Of a DNA stretch of 10,800 bases, positions 5,236 through 10,800 are shown in pieces. A model generated the notes under the pieces. The model made no database searches, was not told the origin of the DNA, and saw only the letters and a list, made by a program, of their open reading frames with translations. Where the stretch lies: positions 1 to 10,800 of the forward strand of contig JBBAFB010000073.1 of the NCBI GenBank assembly GCA_041655595.1. The letters run 5' to 3'. The position numbers and the translations under genes are program-made. The DNA is from JBBAFB01 sp041655595. GTDB taxonomy: Bacteria > Bacillota > DULZ01. Positions within the stretch are counted from its first letter, which is position 1, and each line of letters opens with the position of its first letter.

Positions 5236-6489
5236 GTGAGCACTCATCTTGCTATGGAAAAGCTGGCCTTTCGCTACGGGGCCCACCAGGTATTAAAAGA
5301 GCTTTCCCTTAAAGTGGAGCGGGGAGTTTTTTTAGCTATTGTGGGACCTAATGGTTCCGGCAAATCCACCTTGTTGAAAAATTTATCGGCTGTCTTAACT
5401 CCTGCTAAGGGCAAAGTTTTTTTAGATGGGGAAGATTTGTATAGAATTGGGCCGAAGGCCCTGGCAAAAAAGCTGGCCGTTGTCCCCCAGGATACGACGG
5501 TGCAGTTTCCCTTTACCGTTGAAGAAGTAGTTTTAATGGGTAGGATGCCCCATCAAGAACGATTCCAAGGGGATACGGAGAAAGATTTTAAGATTGTTCA
5601 ACAAAGTATGGAGCGAACTAATACCTGGCATTTGCGGGAACGGAATATTACTGAGCTCAGCGGCGGTGAAAGACAAAGGGTGATAGTGGCCAGAGCTTTG
5701 GCCCAGGAACCGCAAATTTTACTTTTGGATGAACCAACTGCCCATTTAGATTTGCAGCATCAAATGGAGCTGCTTAATTTATTGCAAGGCTTAAAAAATG
5801 AAGGGCAAGTGACTATTCTAGCCGTGTTTCATGACCTGAACTTAGCGGCCCAGTTTAGTGAATTTGTAATTCTTTTACATCAGGGTAAAATTTATGCCTC
5901 CGGAACACCGGCGGAAGTCTTAACCCCGGCTAATTTAGCGGCAGTTTATGGTATGGAGGTAGTGGTGATTCCCAATGAATTAACCGGCCGCTTTAATATT
6001 ATTCCCGTGGCCCTAACTGATATCGGAGCAACAGCAGCAGCCAAAAAAAAGTTTCATCTCATCTGTGGGGGTGGCACAGGTAACTTTTTGATGGAACAGC
6101 TGGTGCAGCAAGGACATCAGGTAAGTTGCGGGGTTTTAAACATTGGAGATAGCGATTGGAGTAAGGCTAAGGCTTTGGGGCTCCCTTTGGCGGAGGAAAT
6201 GCCCTTTGCGGGAATACAAGAGGAAAGTTATAAGAAAAACTGGGGACTATTGCTGGGGGCCCAAGGGATAATTGTGCTCCCCATACCCTTTGGCCCGGGC
6301 AATATAGGTAATTTGCGGCAAGCATTAGAGGCTCATCGGCTGGGGAAGAAGGTAATTTTAGTAGGAGAGATTGATGGCAGGGATTTTACTAACGGAGCGG
6401 CAGCCGCTTTTTATCAGGAGTTAATCAAAGGTGGGGCGAAAAAAGTTTTCCAAACTTTTGAGCTTCTACCTTTATTACGGGAATTTTAA
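5236..6489 (+). CDS. btuD: cobalamin ABC transporter ATPase BtuD with extra C-terminal domain
   Basis: This ATPase powers corrinoid import through BtuC. Residues about 5-240 are a complete ABC domain (numbering from GTG 5236): Walker A GPNGSGKST 37-45, Q-loop Gln85, signature LSGGE 141-145, Walker B ILLLDE 161-166, H-loop His199. FecE/BtuD-type ATPases are usually about 250-270 residues; this one has 417. Residues about 270-417 form a separate domain that begins with a beta-strand and glycine-rich loop (LICGGGTGN, 275-283), followed by GVLNIGDSDW, a PFGPGN motif and a second strand-loop (KKVILVGEIDG). This looks like a Rossmann-type alpha/beta fold. I recall the same extension on cobalamin-linked ATPases of other anaerobic Firmicutes, but know no function for it. 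GTG 5227 would add three residues. The gene lies 17 bases after btuC and 27 bases before cobT. Confidence 0.92.
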   Translation: MSTHLAMEKLAFRYGAHQVLKELSLKVERGVFLAIVGPNGSGKSTLLKNLSAVLTPAKGKVFLDGEDLYRIGPKALAKKLAVVPQDTTVQFPFTVEEVVLMGRMPHQERFQGDTEKDFKIVQQSMERTNTWHLRERNITELSGGERQRVIVARALAQEPQILLLDEPTAHLDLQHQMELLNLLQGLKNEGQVTILAVFHDLNLAAQFSEFVILLHQGKIYASGTPAEVLTPANLAAVYGMEVVVIPNELTGRFNIIPVALTDIGATAAAKKKFHLICGGGTGNFLMEQLVQQGHQVSCGVLNIGDSDWSKAKALGLPLAEEMPFAGIQEESYKKNWGLLLGAQGIIVLPIPFGPGNIGNLRQALEAHRLGKKVILVGEIDGRDFTNGAAAAFYQELIKGGAKKVFQTFELLPLLREF

Positions 6490-6502
6490 AAACGAAATTA
6501 CG

Positions 6503-6508
6503 TGGAGG
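6503..6508 (+). promoter_or_regulatory. ribosome binding site fixing the cobT start at ATG 6517
   Basis: TGGAGG sits 8 bases before ATG 6517. An in-frame GTG at 6502 overlaps this site and would add five residues not expected in CobT. Confidence 0.6.
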
Positions 6509-6516
6509 CTTACGAA

Positions 6517-7572
6517 ATGGAATTGTTAAAACAGACAATAGCTAATATCAAGGAATTGGATCAGGAAAGCATGAAGCTTGCCGAGGAGCGCAGCGACAGC
6601 TTAATCAAACCACCGGGCAGTCTTGGAGTAATGGAAGAAGTAGTTGTCAGAATGGCCGGAATTTATGGTAACCCGCTACCGGCTGTCGGGGAAAAGGTAG
6701 TGATGGTGATGGCAGGGGATCATGGCGTAGTTGCTGAAGGGGTTTCTGCTTTTCCCCAGGAAGTGACTCCACAAATGGTGATGAGTTTTTTGTGGGGAGG
6801 GGCCGCCATCAATGTGTTATCCCGTCATGCAGGCGCAAAGGTAGTCATTACCGATGTGGGCATTGCCGCCCCTCCCATTGATGATCCTAGAGTCAACCAA
6901 TGTCGCATTAAAAACGGCACGGACAATATGGCCAAAGGCCCCGCCATGTCCAGAGAAGAAGCAGTTCAGGGAATAGAACTGGGGATTAGACTGGCCCAGG
7001 AACAAATTGAGCAAGGGGCAAAAATGCTGGCAACGGGGGATATGGGCATCGGCAACACTACTCCCAGCACGGCTATTTTGGCTGTTTTCAGCGGTCTTGA
7101 TGTAGAGGAAATTACCGGTAGGGGGACCGGCTTAAATGATCAGGGCCTAAAGCTTAAGCAGCAGGTGATTCGTCAAGCCATAGAGCTTAATCGGCCAAAT
7201 TCCTTGGACGGCATTGATGTGCTGGCTAAGGTGGGAGGTTTGGAAATTGCTGCTATGGCGGGGGTGATCCTAGGTGCTGCAGCTAACAGAATCCCTGTGG
7301 TGATTGACGGTTTTATCTCCGGGGCGGCAGCTTTGATAGCGAAAGCAATTGCTCCCATTAGTGTTGAATACATGCTTGCTTCTCATCTATCCCAGGAGCC
7401 GGGGCACAAAATGATGTTAAAAGAACTAGGACTAAAGCCTTTGCTTCATTTAGACATGAGGCTGGGAGAGGGCACCGGCGCTGCTACCGCCTTCTTAATT
7501 TTTGACGGAGCCTTGAAGTGTCACAGTGAAATGCTCACTTTTGCCGAAGCAGGGGTTAGCAACAAAGACTAA
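6517..7572 (+). CDS. cobT: nicotinate-nucleotide--dimethylbenzimidazole phosphoribosyltransferase CobT
   Basis: CobT transfers phosphoribose from nicotinate mononucleotide to a lower-ligand base, typically 5,6-dimethylbenzimidazole, giving the alpha-ribotide for the nucleotide loop. At 351 residues it matches the family length. Conserved blocks are KPPGSLG (31-37), MAGDHGVVAEGVSAFPQEVT (65-84), GDMGIGNTTPS (174-184) and HLDMRLGEGTGA (311-322), whose Glu318 aligns with the catalytic general base (Glu317 in the Salmonella enzyme). The start at ATG 6517 gives the usual N-terminus, ELLKQTIANIKELDQESM. CobT enzymes vary in base preference, so the lower ligand actually used cannot be read here. No bluB or bza gene for making dimethylbenzimidazole is in the window, suggesting an imported or separately encoded base. 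Confidence 0.96.
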   Translation: MELLKQTIANIKELDQESMKLAEERSDSLIKPPGSLGVMEEVVVRMAGIYGNPLPAVGEKVVMVMAGDHGVVAEGVSAFPQEVTPQMVMSFLWGGAAINVLSRHAGAKVVITDVGIAAPPIDDPRVNQCRIKNGTDNMAKGPAMSREEAVQGIELGIRLAQEQIEQGAKMLATGDMGIGNTTPSTAILAVFSGLDVEEITGRGTGLNDQGLKLKQQVIRQAIELNRPNSLDGIDVLAKVGGLEIAAMAGVILGAAANRIPVVIDGFISGAAALIAKAIAPISVEYMLASHLSQEPGHKMMLKELGLKPLLHLDMRLGEGTGAATAFLIFDGALKCHSEMLTFAEAGVSNKD

Positions 7573-7592
7573 AGCTAAGGCAGGTGATTATG

Positions 7593-8144
7593 ATGAGCCA
7601 CAAAGAATTGATCTTGATTCTAGGCGGGTCCCGAAGCGGTAAAAGCGAATTTGCTGAGCAACTAGCTGGAGTAGACGGGGACCAAGTCTGTTATTTAGCA
7701 ACGGGAGTGGTTACAGATCTTGAAATGAAAAAACGAGTGGAGCAACATCAAAAAAGGCGTTCCCCCCATTGGGGAACTATTGAGGAACCGTTAAACCCGC
7801 TGAAAGCCTTGGAAACCTTAAAGGGTTTTTGCGGGATATTACTGATGGATAGTCTTTCCGGCTGGTTGGCTAATTTATTGTACCAGTATCCTTGGGGGAC
7901 CTTCCCTTGGGGAGATCAAGAAGAGGCCAAGGCTTTAGCTGAGGTGGAAAGCTTATTGAAGTCACTGGGACAGGCTACTTATAGTTCTTTGATAGTGGGG
8001 GATGAGGTGGGGATGGGCTTGGTTCCTCCATCCCCGGAAGGACGGGCCTTTAGGGATTTAAACGGCAAAGCTAATCAACTGGTTGCTGCCGCTGCCGATC
8101 AGGTTTATTTCATAATAGCGGGACAACCCTTAAAAATCAAATAG
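7593..8144 (+). CDS. cobU: adenosylcobinamide kinase / adenosylcobinamide-phosphate guanylyltransferase CobU
   Basis: CobU phosphorylates adenosylcobinamide and then transfers GMP to give AdoCbi-GDP, the activated corrinoid used by CobS. The 183-residue product has the P-loop GGSRSGKS (11-18), YLATG (34-38), RVEQHQKRRSPHW (48-60), whose His52 fits the family's guanylylated histidine, then DEVGMGLVPPSPEGRAFRD (137-155) and NQLVAAAADQVYFIIAG, ending in the usual KIK. The usual Asn of the (S/T)NEVG motif is Asp here (GDEVG), a minor change. The start is set at ATG 7593, 5 bases after AGGTGA (7582-7587); ATG 7590 and GTG 7584 are in frame but too close to it. It lies 20 bases after cobT. Confidence 0.95.
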   Translation: MSHKELILILGGSRSGKSEFAEQLAGVDGDQVCYLATGVVTDLEMKKRVEQHQKRRSPHWGTIEEPLNPLKALETLKGFCGILLMDSLSGWLANLLYQYPWGTFPWGDQEEAKALAEVESLLKSLGQATYSSLIVGDEVGMGLVPPSPEGRAFRDLNGKANQLVAAAADQVYFIIAGQPLKIK

Positions 8145-8254
8145 AAGGTGAGGCTGCATCCGAGGGTACAAGGGCGGGGTGGAACCCCATCCTTACAATA
8201 CGTCCGTGGTAAGGTGGCACGCACGGTCAACTTTGAAAGGTCGTTGAAAGTATT
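8145..8254 (+). other. hairpin-rich intercistronic stretch before cbiB
   Basis: This is the only large gap inside the operon, 110 bases with no supported gene. It contains several complementary pairs. GGGGT (8176-8180) pairs with ACCCC (8184-8188). GGGCG (8172-8176) pairs with CGTCC (8201-8205) and can enclose most of that hairpin. CCTTAC (8191-8196) pairs with GTAAGG (8209-8214), extendable by CCA/TGG past a bulge. CCGTG (8204-8208) pairs with CACGG (8222-8226). TCAAC (8227-8231) pairs with GTTGA (8243-8247). Several are mutually exclusive. No T-run follows, so it is not a terminator. The ribosome binding site for cbiB is weak and falls in the last stem, so a role in translational control or RNA processing is possible. 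I cannot match it to a known RNA class. Confidence 0.45.
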
Positions 8255-9202
8255 ATGTTAACAAACTTAATTTTGGCTGCAATTGTTTTGGACTTGCTAC
8301 TGGGGGATCCTCGTCGCTGGCCTCATCCGGTAGTAATAATGGGTAAAGCAATTAATTTTGGCGAGAAATTAATCCGTCGTTGGTTCGATTCTCCAAAAGG
8401 ACTCAGGTGGGGAGGGGCCCTGCTGGTTTTTGTGATAGTGGGAGGTACCTATGTTTTTGTTTGGGGTATAATTAAGCTGGCTTATAATATTCACCCCTAC
8501 TTAGCTGTGGGGGCCCAGCTTTGGCTGTTGTATACATCCTTCGCCCTTAAGAGTTTGCACCAACATGCTTTAGCTGTGGCTAAGCCCCTTCAGGCAAAAG
8601 ATTTGCCCCTGGCCAGGTCTAAGGTTGCCCTAATTGTGGGTAGGGATACGGAACAACTAGATGAAGGAGAGATTGCCAGAGCCGCAGTGGAAACTGTAGC
8701 GGAAAACACGGTGGACGGAATTGTTGCACCCCTATGTTATGCCTTTATCGGCGGAGCCCCCTTGGCTTTGGCCTATAAGGCAGTTAATACCTTGGATTCC
8801 ATGATAGGTTACCGGGAGGAACATTATGTAGATTTGGGCAGGGCGGCTGCCAAGCTTGATGATCTTGCTAATTATTTGCCGGCTCGCCTATCAGGTTTTT
8901 TGTTGCTGTTAATAGCCCCTTTTACCCCGGGGGGTTTGGCTAGAACTTGGGAAACCATGAAAAAAGACCGTCGGGTTCACCCCAGTCCCAACGGAGGTAT
9001 TATCGAAGCCGGGGTAGCAGGAGCCTTAAAAGTACAATTAGGCGGCTTAAACTACTACTTTGGGGAGCCCGGCTTTCGTGGGACAATGGGGGAGGCTTTA
9101 CGACCTTTGGATGTGGGCCTTATTTATCAAACCGTCATTATTACATATGCCATTACTTTTTTAACCCTGGTTTTTGGGGGTATTATCTTTCACTATTTTT
9201 AG
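8255..9202 (+). CDS. cbiB: adenosylcobinamide-phosphate synthase CbiB
   Basis: CbiB joins adenosylcobyric acid to aminopropanol phosphate (or a related amino alcohol), forming adenosylcobinamide phosphate at the membrane. The 315-residue product has the family N-terminus DLLLGDPRRWPHPV (13-26), GRDT (129-132), VETVAENTVDGIVAPL (145-160), NTLDSMIGY (178-186) and HPSPN (242-246). Hydrophobic segments lie at about 3-18, 53-75, 82-98, 155-175, 212-225 and 288-313. The ATG is well supported by homology, but the Shine-Dalgarno is poor: GAAAGG at 8235-8240 is 14 bases away and GAAAG at 8246-8250 is weak. It is the only gene in the operon preceded by a long gap. CbiB re-uses the adenosylcobyric acid that CbiZ releases. 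Confidence 0.95.
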   Translation: MLTNLILAAIVLDLLLGDPRRWPHPVVIMGKAINFGEKLIRRWFDSPKGLRWGGALLVFVIVGGTYVFVWGIIKLAYNIHPYLAVGAQLWLLYTSFALKSLHQHALAVAKPLQAKDLPLARSKVALIVGRDTEQLDEGEIARAAVETVAENTVDGIVAPLCYAFIGGAPLALAYKAVNTLDSMIGYREEHYVDLGRAAAKLDDLANYLPARLSGFLLLLIAPFTPGGLARTWETMKKDRRVHPSPNGGIIEAGVAGALKVQLGGLNYYFGEPGFRGTMGEALRPLDVGLIYQTVIITYAITFLTLVFGGIIFHYF

Positions 9203-9220
9203 CATATTGGAGGCCTGGAA

Positions 9221-9994
9221 ATGCAAGCCTATCTTTTGGCACTAAGTTTTTTAACTTGCCTGCCTATTAAAATTAATTATATAGCCACTCGGGAGCAATT
9301 GACCAAAAGCCTGACTTATTACCCTTGGGTAGGGTTTACCTTAGGGGGAATCATTGCCGGGGTTGCCTCTTTGGGGGATTATCTTGGTTTGGGCCTTGCA
9401 GGCAATGCCCTTACTGTCATTACCTTGGTTGTTTTAACGGCGGGACTGCATTTGGATGGTTTGATGGACACTGCCGATGGGCTGCTTAGCGGCCGACCAA
9501 GGGAACGAAAGCTGGAAATAATGAAGGATAGCAGTGTAGGTGCCATGGGGGCGATTGTCCTTGTGTGTCAATTAATTCTTAAAATTACCTTGGTAGCGGC
9601 ATTAGTTTGGTCTGCAAAATACAGAATATTAATTTTAATGCCGGCGGTGGGGAGGTGGGTTATGGTTTACGCCATTGCACACTACCCCTATGCCGGAGCA
9701 AAACCGGGGTTAGGCAGTGTCTTTGATAGAGAAAAAGCCAGGGCTAAGTTTTGGTGGGCAAGCTTGTTTTTATCCTTGGTCGCCGGAATATTAATTGGTC
9801 TGGATGCAATTTTAGCTTTAGTGATTACCTTGATATTGGTTTATTTGTTAGCCCAAAGGGTAGCAAAATCTCTAGGGGGTCAAACCGGAGATACCTATGG
9901 GGCAACGGGGGAGCTGGCGGAGTTGGTTTTTCTGTTAACAATGGTTTTATTAAATAGTCTGGGAACGGGAGTGGGTTTTGGATGGAGATATTAA
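9221..9994 (+). CDS. cobS: adenosylcobinamide-GDP ribazoletransferase (cobalamin synthase) CobS
   Basis: CobS is the integral membrane enzyme that condenses AdoCbi-GDP with alpha-ribazole or its phosphate to make adenosylcobalamin (phosphate). The 257-residue product shows the family N-terminus (LALSFLTCLPI), YPWVGFTLGG (34-43), and the metal-binding HLDGLMDTADGLLSGR block with Asp79, Asp83 and Asp86, followed by MKDSSVGAMGA. Several hydrophobic segments fill the rest. GGAGG (9209-9213) is 7 bases before ATG, and the gene starts 18 bases after cbiB. Its last 13 bases overlap the start of the downstream kinase gene, consistent with translational coupling. It consumes the products of CobU and CobT encoded just upstream. 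Confidence 0.95.
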   Translation: MQAYLLALSFLTCLPIKINYIATREQLTKSLTYYPWVGFTLGGIIAGVASLGDYLGLGLAGNALTVITLVVLTAGLHLDGLMDTADGLLSGRPRERKLEIMKDSSVGAMGAIVLVCQLILKITLVAALVWSAKYRILILMPAVGRWVMVYAIAHYPYAGAKPGLGSVFDREKARAKFWWASLFLSLVAGILIGLDAILALVITLILVYLLAQRVAKSLGGQTGDTYGATGELAELVFLLTMVLLNSLGTGVGFGWRY

Positions 9995-10800
9995 AGGCCA
10001 AGGCTTGGGCACCGGGCACATGTGGGGAATTGGTAGAGGGTGCCATCGGGGAAAGTACTTTTTTAATTACTTGCCCTATTGATATGGGTTCTACTATTGA
10101 AATCAGTCAAAGTGGGGAGGGATTTCCCAAGGAGTTTTCTAAAACAGCTAAAGGAATTGAATTAGTGGCTTCAAAACTGGGTTTGCCCCTTCAGGATTTA
10201 AGTTTTACAAGAGATAGCCTTCTTCCCCCCGGCAAGGGTATGGCCAGCAGCACTGCTGATATTGCCGCAGCTCTTTTGGCGACGGCACGGTTGGGGGGCA
10301 AGGAGTTAACTGCGGAAGAGCTTGCTACTTTATCCCTTAGCATAGAACCTAGCGATGGTATTATGTTTGAAGGGGTAGTGCTTTTTGATTACAAAGAAGG
10401 AAAATGGTTCGAGGAACTGGGCGAGGCACCGCCTCTCAATATCTTGGTGGTAGATCCCAGCGGTGTGGTAGACACCATAAATTTTTATCAAGGGGAACGT
10501 TTCAAAGAATGTAACTTAAGAAAAGAAAAGCGGGTAAAAATTGCCCTCCGCTTGGTTAAAGAAGGCTTGAGGGAAGGGGATATAGAAAAGATTGGTCGAG
10601 GAGTAACGGAAAGTGCTTTGGCCAATCAGGAACTCTTGCCTAAACCCGACTTGCCCAAGGTACTGGAATGGGCGAAGGAAGTAAAAGCCCTAGGAGTCAA
10701 TGTGGCCCACAGCGGCACCGTGATGGGAATTTTATTGGCGGAGGACGGCTTCCTTCCCGAGGAAATTATGATCTATCTAAAAAAGAAAAAACCGGAATGG
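9982..10800 (+). CDS. pduX: PduX-like L-threonine kinase of the GHMP family (3' end cut by window)
   Basis: The frame is open from ATG 9982 to the right edge (273 codons, no stop), so the gene is partial. The N-terminus WAPGTCGELVEG (9-20) and FLITCPIDMGS (27-37) are typical of the PduX branch of GHMP kinases. The ATP-binding motif LPPGKGMASSTAD is at 81-93, followed by SIEPSDGIMFEGVVLFDY (120-137). A glycine-containing C-terminal block, NVAHSGTVMGILL, also fits GHMP kinases. PduX phosphorylates L-threonine to threonine phosphate, which a CobD-type decarboxylase turns into the aminopropanol phosphate that CbiB uses. The ATG overlaps the end of cobS by 13 bases. Length and context favour PduX over other GHMP kinases; substrate is inferred. 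A cobD-type gene may follow beyond the window. Confidence 0.85.
   Translation, partial: MEILKAKAWAPGTCGELVEGAIGESTFLITCPIDMGSTIEISQSGEGFPKEFSKTAKGIELVASKLGLPLQDLSFTRDSLLPPGKGMASSTADIAAALLATARLGGKELTAEELATLSLSIEPSDGIMFEGVVLFDYKEGKWFEELGEAPPLNILVVDPSGVVDTINFYQGERFKECNLRKEKRVKIALRLVKEGLREGDIEKIGRGVTESALANQELLPKPDLPKVLEWAKEVKALGVNVAHSGTVMGILLAEDGFLPEEIMIYLKKKKPEW

Noticed and set aside
7746..7751. Possible loss of the guanylylated His in CobU (Gln-His instead of His-His)
   Set aside because: Only one of the two histidines is generally conserved in the family, as in CobP-type enzymes, and that one is present here (His52).
8172..8205. T-box leader upstream of cbiB
   Set aside because: Only the GGGTGGAACC-like core is present. 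There is no Stem I with specifier loop in the available space, no terminator follows, and cbiB is not an amino-acid gene. Resemblance is kept as a note, not a call.
8148..8264. Small open frame from GTG (38 codons) spanning the cobU-cbiB gap
   Set aside because: It has no separate ribosome binding site, an arginine-rich sequence without family resemblance, and overlaps the hairpins; the complementarity explains the stretch better than coding.
8947..9270. 107-codon frame across the cbiB-cobS junction
   Set aside because: It overlaps two clear conserved genes out of frame and has no recognisable protein features.

Overview
The window comes from a low-to-moderate GC Gram-positive bacterium. It has strong AGGAGG-type ribosome binding sites, a TTGACA-class promoter, a Firmicutes-style lipoprotein signal and rho-independent termination. 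The tail of a MetV-like protein (the zinc/iron-sulfur C-terminal domain type linked to methylenetetrahydrofolate reductase) points to an anaerobe with Wood-Ljungdahl C1 metabolism, perhaps a Desulfotomaculum/Peptococcaceae relative. That placement is an inference; no taxonomic marker is present. Every supported gene is on the + strand.

Positions 1-1685 hold the 3' end of the MetV-like gene, then an Rrf2-family Fe-S-type regulator with its own promoter, then an unidentified protein with about seven membrane segments. The Rrf2 gene appears to start at an AUU codon: the next in-frame canonical start lies inside the conserved N-terminal helix and has no ribosome binding site.

Positions 1742-2002 are a regulatory unit: a promoter, a complete cobalamin riboswitch with the B12 box, a candidate antiterminator and an intrinsic terminator.

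From 2073 to the right edge runs one long, tightly spaced corrinoid operon. It contains cbiZ (adenosylcobinamide amidohydrolase), btuF, btuC and btuD (B12/cobinamide ABC importer), cobT, cobU, cbiB, cobS and a pduX-like L-threonine kinase cut by the window end. No corrin-ring synthesis gene is visible, so the unit looks designed for uptake, salvage and lower-ligand remodelling. BtuFCD imports corrinoids. CbiZ strips the aminopropanol arm of adenosylcobinamide to give adenosylcobyric acid. CbiB re-attaches aminopropanol phosphate, whose precursor threonine phosphate PduX would supply. CobU makes AdoCbi-GDP, CobT makes the alpha-ribotide of the lower ligand, and CobS joins the two. The riboswitch would shut the set off when cobalamin is plentiful.

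The least explained parts are a roughly 150-residue extra domain fused to the BtuD ATPase, a roughly 120-residue C-terminal extension on CbiZ, a hairpin-rich 110-base intercistronic stretch in front of cbiB, and the seven-span membrane protein.
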